The notes below the pieces were generated by a model. That model saw nothing but the letters and a program-made list of their open reading frames with translations, had not been told where the DNA came from and did no database searches. From Candidatus Accumulibacter cognatus (GTDB lineage: Bacteria; Pseudomonadota; Gammaproteobacteria; Burkholderiales; Rhodocyclaceae): 64,000 bases of DNA. Each line of letters starts with the position of its first letter. Position 1 is the stretch's first letter. Where the stretch lies: NCBI GenBank assembly GCA_013414765.1, contig CP058708.1, forward strand, positions 3,901,553 to 3,965,552, written 5' to 3'. Positions 50,901-58,045 of this stretch are shown piece by piece. The translations under genes were made by a program, and so were the position numbers.

Positions 50901-52361
50901 ATGCGGCAGTATGCCGAGTTCCTGCGCCGCGAGCAGTCGAAGAACAGCGAAATGGCCGCCGCGCTGACGCTAATGGAACTGCCGAACCTGATGGCGCTGC
51001 TCGAGCGCGTCGAGCACGCCGGCGATCCCGAAGCGACGATCGACCTGACGACGACGCTGCACACGCTGCTGCAATACCTGAACCGGCCGCGGCTGCTGGC
51101 GCGCGTCGCGCAGGCGCGCGACGCCGCGAGCCGCTCGCTCGGCGAGGCGGCCTGGGGCCAAGCACAGTTCCGGGCCGAAGCCATGCGCGTCGAGCAACTC
51201 CTCGCCGCCGGCCGCGTCGGCGAAGCGCTGACGGCGGCGCAACGGCTGCACGAGCGCGCGCAGGCGGCCGGCGAGGCGGTGTACGCCGACGCCGACTACG
51301 ACCTGGCGACGGCGTTCATCCTCCTCGGGCGAATGCTGTTCCGGGCTGGGCAGGCCGGCGCCGCGTTGCCGCTGCTCGCAGATGCGCAGCGGCGCTTCAC
51401 TACGGTCGAAGCGCGTGCACCCGGCTGCGGCGCAGCGCACATGGTGACGCGTTGCATCGGCGAGCGGGCGGACTGCCTTCGAGACCTTGGTCGCCTCGAC
51501 GAAGCCGTGCAGGCGTACGAACAGGCGATTGCCTTAGCCGAGCAGCGCCACAACGAACGCGAGGTCGCGGTTGGCAAGGGCCAGTTGGGCACCGTCCGCC
51601 TACTGCAACGCCGCTTCCCGGAAGCGCTCGCCGCGCATACCGAAGCGCGCGAGCGCTTCGCGGCGCTCGGCGAAGCGGCGTCGGTGGCCGTCGCCTGGCA
51701 CCAGATCGGCTTGGTCCACCACTACGCCGGCAACGGCGAAGCCGCGGAAGACGCGTATCGCGAAGCGCTGGCGATCGAGGTGCTATGCAACAACGTGGCC
51801 GGGCAGGCGGGAACCTTGACCCAGTTGGGCCTTCTCTACGCCGACGTTCTCGGCCGCCCCGGACGCCGTCACGCACTATCGCCAGGCGGCCGAGAGCGAC
51901 GTCGCGTTGCGCAACGTAGCCAACGAAGGCCGCGTGCGCAACAACCTCGCCAGCACGCTGCGCCGCCTCGGCCGTCGGCAGGAAGCGCGCCGAGAGATCG
52001 AACGCGCGATCGCGTGTATGCACGGGCTCGGCCACGCCGCCATGCCGTGGATAGCCTGGGCCATCCTCGCCAAGATCGAGAACGACGACGGCCGTGCCAG
52101 CGAAGCGCGCCAGGCGAGCCGGCAGGCGCGCGAGGCCTTCCTCGCCTGGCGCCGCGACGGCGGCGAGAACCACACGCCCGGCGCGCGCCTGGCGGCCGAA
52201 ATCGCCGGCCTGCTGCTCGCCGGCGACCGCGGCAGCGCCGCCGCGGGGCTCGCGCAACTGGCCAGCGCCGCGCGGCGCTCGCCGAGACGCCCGGACTGAA
52301 CTACGACGATGCCGCCGAAATCCTGCTGCTCCTCGACCGCCTGACCGCCGCTGGGCGCTGA
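47907..52361 (+). CDS. TIR-CHAT-STAND NTPase-TPR conflict-system protein, frameshifted near 3' end
   Basis: 1484 codons. 14-153: TIR domain (LTYFLSHSSGDD; ASWVGKEL with candidate catalytic E87). About 160-330: linker of unknown fold. 330-600: CHAT caspase-like protease with H442 (LHFDGHG) and C495 (LEACQS). 620-950: STAND/AAA NTPase, Walker A GQGGEGKT (K655), Walker B TLLVLDN (D731). 960 to end: helical/TPR repeats. Up to about 51850 the frame is intact. Then the TPR sequence continues in another frame (DAVTHYRQAAESDVALRNVANEGRVRNN) to about 52270 and returns for TPGLNYDDAAEILLLLDRL. The duplicate at 46.7 kb supports that second frame as original. ATG 47907 gives the TIR start. Confidence 0.88.
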   Translation: MAEYASGSETPTPSLTYFLSHSSGDDAIVRQMRIAPAELDTSLTIESRAFHGGDPLESTIRDAIASSSGVLVLVSPRAHQASWVGKELKHALAVQRQRGGADAFPVVPLLLDGTPLGAFEALFDEAPIHVTIASTAPDAAPHALLVALRRRLPIDAAPQPQPPAEAVEELLLKLSDPRVVTHAVGRRRACARARLLHVPATPGQREVHSARFALEAPLGVIEADELRWYLEDYALWPSPLLAERAQRIEEQLAAWGWSLYGAALPMLPTAEVLKSWAALGGSCGTGGLGSAGKRRLARRFSVEVDSASDAGTPEEQVLLAREAATLLLGLPWELLHDGRGYLFQGGEPVRVRRRLPSEQPVPVAVLATPIRVLLASPRPEDDACSYIDHRASAGPLVDAMEALAGQVEVHLLTPPTLPALRDELDRAKRAGQPYHVLHFDGHGVYDRHAGLGALCFEDPEDVRPRGRRRHTNVPSPELGALLREYGIALVFLEACQSAQAESANESVASALLKTGVGWVVAMSHSVLVETSRRFVESFYRALSQGQRVGSAMLAGQRELQDNPVRGRVFGVGEFRLQDWFVPVLYQDRDDPPLFQEMPSPQTSEDWRARLRKRLGKLPEPPAHGFVGRSRELLAFERLLAGERYAVVRGQGGEGKTALASEFARWRVRARQVACATFVSLETHGHAPAVLDALGRQLLGQGYSVAAHASFDAALAEVERPLREQPTLLVLDNLESVLAPPFALDRGNGSHGATAEDGASTPSDAGEDSALASDERERADEILRLAARLLACGETRVVFTSREALPVPFAGATQCLELERLSRADAVQLVERALGLDAAGMGHAAEAQRAEIESLVDAVHGHARTLALLAPALRERGPAATQAALVELIEAMERRFPGQREHSLLASAELSLRRLPPGLRERAPVLGVFHGAVDLDMLRHMTGWEAAEVQALGQALVATGLARGEAYNHLSLNPALCPYLAAQLVPAARAALAEQWTEAMRQYAEFLRREQSKNSEMAAALTLMELPNLMALLERVEHAGDPEATIDLTTTLHTLLQYLNRPRLLARVAQARDAASRSLGEAAWGQAQFRAEAMRVEQLLAAGRVGEALTAAQRLHERAQAAGEAVYADADYDLATAFILLGRMLFRAGQAGAALPLLADAQRRFTTVEARAPGCGAAHMVTRCIGERADCLRDLGRLDEAVQAYEQAIALAEQRHNEREVAVGKGQLGTVRLLQRRFPEALAAHTEARERFAALGEAASVAVAWHQIGLVHHYAGNGEAAEDAYREALAIEVLCNNVAGQAGTLTQLGLLYADVLGRPGRRHALSPGGRERRRVAQRSQRRPRAQQPRQHAAPPRPSAGSAPRDRTRDRVYARARPRRHAVDSLGHPRQDRERRRPCQRSAPGEPAGARGLPRLAPRRRREPHARRAPGGRNRRPAARRRPRQRRRGARATGQRRAALAETPGLNYDDAAEILLLLDRLTAAGR

Positions 52362-52729
52362 CACCGCGGCGCCGCGAGCCTGGCGATTCGCTCATCGGCC
52401 TCGGCGGCGGCCTGTCGTTCTCCAGCGCTTTCCTTGCTACAGCGCTCCTGCCTGCTCGATCGATCGCCGACCACCGGGATTCGACGCAGACCCTTCAGCG
52501 AGCTGGTCAGCGATCGGCGCCGGCTGTCCGATGGCCTGATCGAAGTGCGCTTCGTCGACACGGCGGGCTGCATTTTCGCCGTGCCGTCGCCAACTCGCCG
52601 TCCGGGCGCCAATATCGCCGACCGGGTCCATTTCAGTTATCGATACCGAAAGCCGGCACATCCGGGCGCTGGAGGGGGCGAGGCGGTGAAGATCGTCGCC
52701 CTGACCGCCTCGGCACCCAGGTCTGGCCG
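52362..52729. other. 368-base gap, no recognised gene
   Basis: Converging ends of the TIR-CHAT gene and the sigma-54 regulator. A 108-codon open frame at 52434-52760 resembles no family I know and has no ribosome-binding site. No terminator with a T-run is visible. Confidence 0.45.
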
Positions 52730-54220
52730 CTACGCCGGACCGGCGGTATCCGCTTGCTGATGAATGTACTTCCTGGCGGTGCGTCTATCCAAACCGGTGC
52801 GCCGTGCCACTTCTTCATAGGTGCCCAGGCGCTTGTAGAGCAGCTGACAATAGCCGGCAAGCAAGGCGCTGGCTCCGAGCCGGCCGTCGTCGATCGCTTG
52901 CAGCAAGGCGTCGCTGCTCGCTCCGGCTGACGCCTCGATGGCGGCATCATAACGTCCGGTGAGCAGGATGCGACGCACCGCCTGTTCGAGTTCGCGCACA
53001 TTGCCCGGCCACGGATAATCGGCTGGCAGGCAGCCGGCGAGCGCGTCAAGGACACGTCCGCCGACCGTTGCGTCGGCAACGCCGAGCATGCGCGTCACCA
53101 GCAGCCCGACCAGTCTCGCCAGCTCGTCCGGCGCCTCGGCGAGTCGTTGGCGCAGCGTTGGCAGCGTGATGGCATCCGAGCACAGGCGGTAGTAGAAGTC
53201 GTGACGAAATTCGCCGCGCGCGATCAGTTGATGTACGGGTCGATTGGTAGCGGCGATGACGCGTCCGGCAAAGCGCTGTGTCTGGTGGCTGCCGATGGGC
53301 GTGAAACTTCGCTCCTGCAATACCTGCAGGAGCTTGATCTGAATCGGGATGCTGACCTCGCCGATTTCGTCGAGAAGCAGCGTGCCGTGCGCGCTCGAGC
53401 GCGCGAGAACGCCGTCGTGGTGTTCGATGGCGCCGGTGAAGGCACCCTTGCGATGGCCGAACAGCTCGGACTCGATCAGGGTCTCCGGGAACTGTGACAG
53501 ATTGATGGCGATGAAACTGTCGGCGAAGTTGGCGGCGAAACGCCGCTGCTGCCACAGGTAGGGGATGTGCCCCGAGCGGCCGATCGCCGCCGCCGCCTGA
53601 CCCTTGCCGGTTCCTGTTTCCCCCAGCAGCAGGGTCGAGAAATCTTCCATCCGTTTCCACAGATGGGTGTCGAACAACTGCATGTCATGGGTGAAGACGT
53701 TGTTCCAGAGAGCCCGCCGCAGGCTTTTCATCGATGGACTCTCGCCCACGAGTCCGGCCTCGATGAAGTAGTACGCCCGCCGCAACTGGTGAAAGAGGGC
53801 GAAATAACGGGCCGCTTCTTCGTCGGAAAAGCCTCGGCGTACCAGTTCGCCGAGGAGCCGGTCGGCGAGCGTCGCGTCAACCCGCGTTTCCCGTTGACTG
53901 GCCTGGCGCTCGATCAGGGCGTCCAGGCCTGCCAGATGGCGGTGATAAACGTCGAAAAGGAATACCGGCTTCGCGCAGTGGGCGTCTTCGGCGGTCAAAT
54001 CACTCAACGCGAACGTCCCCTGCGCATCCAGCGCCTGCAATCGGCGGTTGATGACCGTCATCAGGGCCTCGGCGTCGGCCATCCCTGGCCGCATGAAGTC
54101 CCCGGCGACTTCGCGCACCTGCTGCGCCCGTATTTCCGAGAAGGGATTGGCGAAAACGATCTTGCCGATGCGCAGAAAGAAGTCTCGATCACGCGCGCTC
54201 AGCATCTGCGACGCAGCCAT
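52730..54220 (-). CDS. Sigma-54-dependent transcriptional activator
   Basis: 496 residues. 1-190: N-terminal sensory region with no receiver, GAF or PAS signature I can recognise (FANPFSEIRAQQVREVAGDFM). 190-430: AAA+ domain with Walker A LLGETGTGKGQ, the sigma-54 contact loop KGAFTGAIEHH, Walker B GTLLLDEIGE and the sensor ATNRPVHQL. C-terminus: FIS-like HTH (TYEEVARRTGLDRRTARKYI). It is divergent from the 54.4 kb operon, whose start has a -24/-12 promoter, so it is the likely activator. The inducing signal is unknown. Confidence 0.93.
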   Translation of the reverse strand: MAASQMLSARDRDFFLRIGKIVFANPFSEIRAQQVREVAGDFMRPGMADAEALMTVINRRLQALDAQGTFALSDLTAEDAHCAKPVFLFDVYHRHLAGLDALIERQASQRETRVDATLADRLLGELVRRGFSDEEAARYFALFHQLRRAYYFIEAGLVGESPSMKSLRRALWNNVFTHDMQLFDTHLWKRMEDFSTLLLGETGTGKGQAAAAIGRSGHIPYLWQQRRFAANFADSFIAINLSQFPETLIESELFGHRKGAFTGAIEHHDGVLARSSAHGTLLLDEIGEVSIPIQIKLLQVLQERSFTPIGSHQTQRFAGRVIAATNRPVHQLIARGEFRHDFYYRLCSDAITLPTLRQRLAEAPDELARLVGLLVTRMLGVADATVGGRVLDALAGCLPADYPWPGNVRELEQAVRRILLTGRYDAAIEASAGASSDALLQAIDDGRLGASALLAGYCQLLYKRLGTYEEVARRTGLDRRTARKYIHQQADTAGPA

Positions 54221-54236
54221 GACAGCACCTCACGAG

Positions 54237-54268
54237 CATGTACAGGAAATGCAATGGCTGCATACATG
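54237..54268. promoter_or_regulatory. Candidate enhancer (inverted repeat) for the sigma-54 activator
   Basis: CATGTA (54237-54242) and TACATG (54263-54268) form an inverted repeat about 60-90 bases upstream of the -24/-12 promoter. Inside it TGCA occurs twice. The location fits an upstream activator sequence. Confidence 0.4.
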
Positions 54269-54328
54269 GAACGCGTACCGGCAGCCAGAATCCGGGGTTG
54301 GCTGCATTGTAGATCAACAGGTTACGGA

Positions 54329-54344
54329 TGGCACGCAAACTGCT
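54329..54344 (+). promoter_or_regulatory. Sigma-54 (-24/-12) promoter
   Basis: TGGCACGCAAACTGCT matches TGGCAC-N5-TTGCW in all but one base, with GG and GC separated by ten bases as required. It is 40 bases upstream of the membrane-protein ATG. Confidence 0.8.
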
Positions 54345-54382
54345 AGATGACGGATGCCCGAACAACCACGAAGGAGCATGCG

Positions 54383-54772
54383 ATGAACCCTACCCTCAAC
54401 CACATCAACCTCTGGATGGCCTGGATCGGCATCCTGCTGGGACTGCTCAGCGGTGCGCTGATCGGCCTTTTCTTCCACCGCGACGAGTGGCTGGGTGGCT
54501 ACGGTAGCTGGCGTCGCCGCCTGCTGCGACTGGGCCACATCAGCTTCTTCGGGATAGCGTTTCTCAATCTCGCGTTCGCCAACACGGTCAGCCTGATGGG
54601 AGCGGCGACGCCCGCCTTCGCTGCCTGGTCCTTGGTGGCAGGCGCCGTGCTGATGCCGGCCATCTGTTTTCTTGCAGCGTGGCGCCCAGGCTTCCGTCAC
54701 CTTTTCTTCTTGCCGGTGGTGACGCTGATCAGTGGCGCGGTCGGCCTGCTCGCTGGCGAGGTGCTGCCATGA
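54383..54772 (+). CDS. Four-helix membrane protein of unknown function
   Basis: 129 residues with four hydrophobic segments (LWMAWIGILLGLLSGALIGLFF, ISFFGIAFLNLAFANTVSL, AAWSLVAGAVLMPAICFLAA, FFLPVVTLISGAVGLLAG). No catalytic motif. ATG 54383 has AAGGAG upstream. It overlaps the radical SAM gene by ATGA and shares its sigma-54 promoter, so the two products likely work together. Confidence 0.85.
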   Translation: MNPTLNHINLWMAWIGILLGLLSGALIGLFFHRDEWLGGYGSWRRRLLRLGHISFFGIAFLNLAFANTVSLMGAATPAFAAWSLVAGAVLMPAICFLAAWRPGFRHLFFLPVVTLISGAVGLLAGEVLP

Positions 54773-56169
54773 GCCAGCCGATTGATGGGCCGTTCGCATT
54801 GCCCGCAGCGGCTAGTCAGCCCATGCCGGTGATCGCCGGCACGAAGCCGTTGCGAATCGTCTTCATCGCCATGAGCGGACTGCGCGCCTGTGATCCCGAA
54901 CTGACCGCGCTCGGCCTGACGCTCCCCGGTTTCGTCGAACGCAATCGCAGCATTGCCTCGCTGCCCAGCCTCGGTCTGCTCACTCTGGCCGGGATGACGC
55001 CGGCGCAGCACCAGCGCCGCTACCTTGAAATGCCCGACCTGAGCGGCATCGACCAGCTTCCCCGTGACGTCGATCTGGTGGCCATCTCGAGCTTCAGCGC
55101 GCAGATCAAGGAAGCCTACCAGGTGGCAGAACATTATCGGACACTGCGTATCCCGGTGGTGATAGGCGGCCTGCATATGACCGCGCTGCCGCAGGAAGCG
55201 ATTGCCCACGGTGCGGCCGCAGTTGTCGGCGAAGGCGAGACCGTGTGGCACGACGTTCTGCGTGACGCCGAGCGTGGCCATTTGCGCCCCTTGTACGACG
55301 CGCGCGGTGCCGAGTTCAACCTTGCAGCCGCCCCGATGCCGGCGTACGAACTGCTGGACCTCGAGCGCTACAATCGCATCACCGTGCAGACCAGCCGCGG
55401 CTGCCCATGGCGCTGCAGCTTCTGCGCGAGTTCGATCCTGCTCACCCGCAAGTACAAGCAGAAACCCGCGGCGCAGGTGCTGGCGGAAATCGACCACATC
55501 CGTTCGCTCTGGCCGCGGCCTTTCATCGAGTTCGCCGACGACAACAGCTTTTGTCACCGCGCCTACTGGAAAGCCCTCTTGCCAGAGATCGCCAAGCGCC
55601 AGATCAAATGGTTTGCAGAAAGCGATCTCGCGATTCATGAAGACGACGAGTTGCTGAGGCTGATGCGCGAAGCCGGTTGCGCGGAGGTGCTGATCGGTCT
55701 CGAGAGCCCAACGACCGAGGGACTCGACGGGGTGGAGACGAAGTGCAACTGGAAACTGTCGCAGGCACCGCAATATCGCGACGCCATCCGCCGCATCCAG
55801 GCCCGGGGCATTCGCGTCAACGCCTGCTTCGTGCTCGGACTCGACGGTCAGACGACACAGATCTTCGATCAGGTCCTCGACTTCGTTGCCGAAGCCCTGC
55901 CTTTCGACGTGCAGGTGACGGTGCCGACACCTTTTCCAGGTACACCGCTGTTCGCGCAACTGCAGCGGGAAGGGCGCCTGCTGGCCGATCGGGCATGGGA
56001 GCGCTGCACCTTGTTCGACGTCGGCTTCCGGCCGACACACATGAGCCCGCAGGAGTTGGCGGCCGGCCTGCGCCAGATGGTCGTTGCGCTCTACAGCGAG
56101 GAGGCGACGGCGCGCCGGCACCAGCATTTCAAGGCGCTGCGCCAGCAAACGCAGTCGATGGCCGCCTGA
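54769..56169 (+). CDS. B12-binding-domain radical SAM protein
   Basis: 466 residues. 25-190: B12-binding-type Rossmann region (VDLVAISSFSAQIKEAYQVAEHYR, IPVVIGGLHMTALPQEA). 205-420: radical SAM with QTSRGCPWRCSFCASSILL and the downstream FIEFADDNSFCHR and EVLIGLESPTTEGLDG. C-terminal tail is short. Related enzymes methylate or rearrange unactivated carbons in lipids and natural products; substrate here not decidable. Expression is probably sigma-54 dependent. Confidence 0.9.
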   Translation: MSQPIDGPFALPAAASQPMPVIAGTKPLRIVFIAMSGLRACDPELTALGLTLPGFVERNRSIASLPSLGLLTLAGMTPAQHQRRYLEMPDLSGIDQLPRDVDLVAISSFSAQIKEAYQVAEHYRTLRIPVVIGGLHMTALPQEAIAHGAAAVVGEGETVWHDVLRDAERGHLRPLYDARGAEFNLAAAPMPAYELLDLERYNRITVQTSRGCPWRCSFCASSILLTRKYKQKPAAQVLAEIDHIRSLWPRPFIEFADDNSFCHRAYWKALLPEIAKRQIKWFAESDLAIHEDDELLRLMREAGCAEVLIGLESPTTEGLDGVETKCNWKLSQAPQYRDAIRRIQARGIRVNACFVLGLDGQTTQIFDQVLDFVAEALPFDVQVTVPTPFPGTPLFAQLQREGRLLADRAWERCTLFDVGFRPTHMSPQELAAGLRQMVVALYSEEATARRHQHFKALRQQTQSMAA

Positions 56170-56238
56170 GGGCAAGGGAACGGCCCGCTGTTCAGCAGCC
56201 GCTGCCGTCGGACAGGCGATCGACGCCTGGATATCCGG

Positions 56239-56266
56239 GGTCCGGGCGCGTGAACTTCGGCCCGGG
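56239..56266. repeat. Dispersed hairpin repeat, copy 2
   Basis: GGTCCGGGCGCG TGAACTTCGG CCCGGG, the same unit as 46583-46614. It lies between the converging radical SAM and histidine kinase genes, where it can act as a terminator-like hairpin. Confidence 0.7.
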
Positions 56267-56269
56267 GTT

Positions 56270-57334
56270 TCAGCAGCGCCGCGGCACGGCCGGCAGGTCG
56301 AAGCGGAACGTGGTCCCGACCCCGGCGGTGCTGTCCACGGTAATGCATCCTCCGTGCAGTTCGACGATTCTCCGGGTGATCGCCAGACCCAGACCGGCGT
56401 TGCCCGCGTTGCCGAACTCGCCACGGTCGACGCGGTAGTAGCGATCGAAGACCTGGGCCAGATCCTCGGGGGCAATGCCGCGACCGGTGTCGCTGATGCT
56501 GACCAGCACATGCTCCGCGTCAGCGTCGAGTTCGATGCGCACCGCTCCGCCGGCGGGCGTGTGGCGGATCGCGTTCTCCAGCAGGTTCTCGAGGACGCGC
56601 TCGATCATGCCGATATCGGCCCGCACTGGAGGCACGGCGCTGGCCAAGCGATGTTCGAGGCGCAGGCCACGCTGCTCGGCTGTCAGCTCGAACTTCTGCA
56701 ACACGTCCTGCACCAGTTCGGTCAACGGAAATTCTTCCGCCTGCGGACGGACGTCGTGCGCCTCGAGTTTGGTGAGTTCGAACAGGTCACGCACCAGTTT
56801 GCCCAGTCGGTCGCTGTGCTTGGCGGCGATCTCGAGGTAGCTGCGCGCCTCGTCGGGAGATAGCGCGCCATGCCTGAGGAGCAGGATCTCCAGATAACCC
56901 TGCATCGACGCGAGCGGCGTGCGCAGGTCGTGCGACACGTTGGCGAGCAGTTCCCGGCGCTGCTCGTCGTTGCGTTCGAGTGCCCGCAGTTGCGAGGCTA
57001 TACGTTCCGACATCTCCTGGAACGCGATGACCAGGCGATCGATCTCGTCGCCTTGCGGCCTGGCGTTCAGACCGCGCATCGGCTGGCTGAGGCCGTGGGC
57101 GCGAAAGGCATCCATCTCGGCGGCCAGCAGACGCAGGCGCCGAGTCAGCAGATTGAAAACGATCAAGGCGGCGAGCAGGGAAAAGGCAATGGCTCCGATG
57201 ATCAGATCGGCGGCCAGCTCGAGCAGGCGGGGGCCCTCGAGCATCTGCTCCGTCGCCACGATGAAGGCGGCGCCGAGGGAGAAGAAGACCAACATGAGAG
57301 CGATCGTCAGCTTGCCGTAGAGCGACCGCAACAT
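56270..57334 (-). CDS. Membrane sensor histidine kinase
   Basis: 354 residues. Two membrane helices (about 8-28 and 43-62) with almost no periplasmic part, HAMP at about 63-115, HisKA with phospho-acceptor H135 (NVSHDLRTP), and HATPase with N box ENLLENAIRHTP and G boxes DTGRGIAPED and AGLGLAI. The short extracytoplasmic loop suggests it senses in the membrane or receives its signal from the PAS-GAF protein encoded first in this operon. Cognate regulator six bases upstream. Confidence 0.93.
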   Translation of the reverse strand: MLRSLYGKLTIALMLVFFSLGAAFIVATEQMLEGPRLLELAADLIIGAIAFSLLAALIVFNLLTRRLRLLAAEMDAFRAHGLSQPMRGLNARPQGDEIDRLVIAFQEMSERIASQLRALERNDEQRRELLANVSHDLRTPLASMQGYLEILLLRHGALSPDEARSYLEIAAKHSDRLGKLVRDLFELTKLEAHDVRPQAEEFPLTELVQDVLQKFELTAEQRGLRLEHRLASAVPPVRADIGMIERVLENLLENAIRHTPAGGAVRIELDADAEHVLVSISDTGRGIAPEDLAQVFDRYYRVDRGEFGNAGNAGLGLAITRRIVELHGGCITVDSTAGVGTTFRFDLPAVPRRC

Positions 57335-57340
57335 GGACGT

Positions 57341-58045
57341 TCAGCCGGCGCTCTGGTCGCGGAATTTGTAGCCCACACCCCACACCGTCAGGATGAACTC
57401 CGGCTGGTTCGGATTCGGCTCGATTTTCGCGCGCAGGCGGTTGATGTGCGCATTGACGGTGTGCTCGTATCCGCTGTGGCTATAGCCCCATACCTTGTCG
57501 AGCAGTTGCGCGCGGCTGTAGACGCGGCCCGGGTGCTCGGCAAAGTACCACAGCAGGTCGAACTCCTTGGCGGTGAGATCGACCGCCTTGCCGGCCAGAG
57601 TCACCTGCCGCCGTTCGACATCGACTCGCAGCGGCCCCGAGTCAAGTACCTTGGCCTGTTCGGTCGGCTTGGCCAGGTGGTCCACGCGGCGAAAAATGGC
57701 TTTCACCCTCGCCGCGAGCTCGAGCACGCTGAACGGTTTGGTGAGGTAGTCGTCGGCGCCCATCTCGAGGCCGAGAACTCGATCGAGCTCGGTGGACTTC
57801 GCCGTCAGCATCAGAATTGGCGTATACGTGCTCTTGCCGCGAATGCGGCGGCAAATCTCCAGTCCGTCCATGCCGGGGAGCATCCGGTCGAGAATCACCA
57901 GGTCATAGTCCCGCGACTCCGCTTCGGCGAGGCCGACGATCCCGTCGTAGGCAGTCTTCACCGCGCACGACAGCTCGCCGAGCTGAAGCGTGATCAGCCG
58001 GGCAATGTCCTCGTCGTCCTCAACTACCAGAACCTGTCGTACCAT
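57341..58045 (-). CDS. OmpR/PhoB-family response regulator
   Basis: 234 residues: receiver with phospho-acceptor D53 (LVILDRMLPGMDG), acidic pair D10/D11 and the KPF motif (LTKPFSVLELAARV), then a winged-helix DNA-binding domain (VDLTAKEFDLLWYFAEHPGRVYSRAQLLDKVWGY). Start overlaps the PAS-GAF gene by 26 bases. Confidence 0.95.
   Translation of the reverse strand: MVRQVLVVEDDEDIARLITLQLGELSCAVKTAYDGIVGLAEAESRDYDLVILDRMLPGMDGLEICRRIRGKSTYTPILMLTAKSTELDRVLGLEMGADDYLTKPFSVLELAARVKAIFRRVDHLAKPTEQAKVLDSGPLRVDVERRQVTLAGKAVDLTAKEFDLLWYFAEHPGRVYSRAQLLDKVWGYSHSGYEHTVNAHINRLRAKIEPNPNQPEFILTVWGVGYKFRDQSAG

Noticed and set aside
48152-51919. 1255-codon open frame inside the TIR-CHAT gene
   Set aside because: Arg/Ala-rich shadow in a second frame caused by high GC; no domains.
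52434-52760. 108-codon frame downstream of the TIR-CHAT gene
   Set aside because: No ribosome-binding site and no recognisable family; overlaps the regulator gene.
54697-56511. 604-codon minus-strand frame
   Set aside because: Antisense to the B12 radical SAM gene, which has clear motifs.
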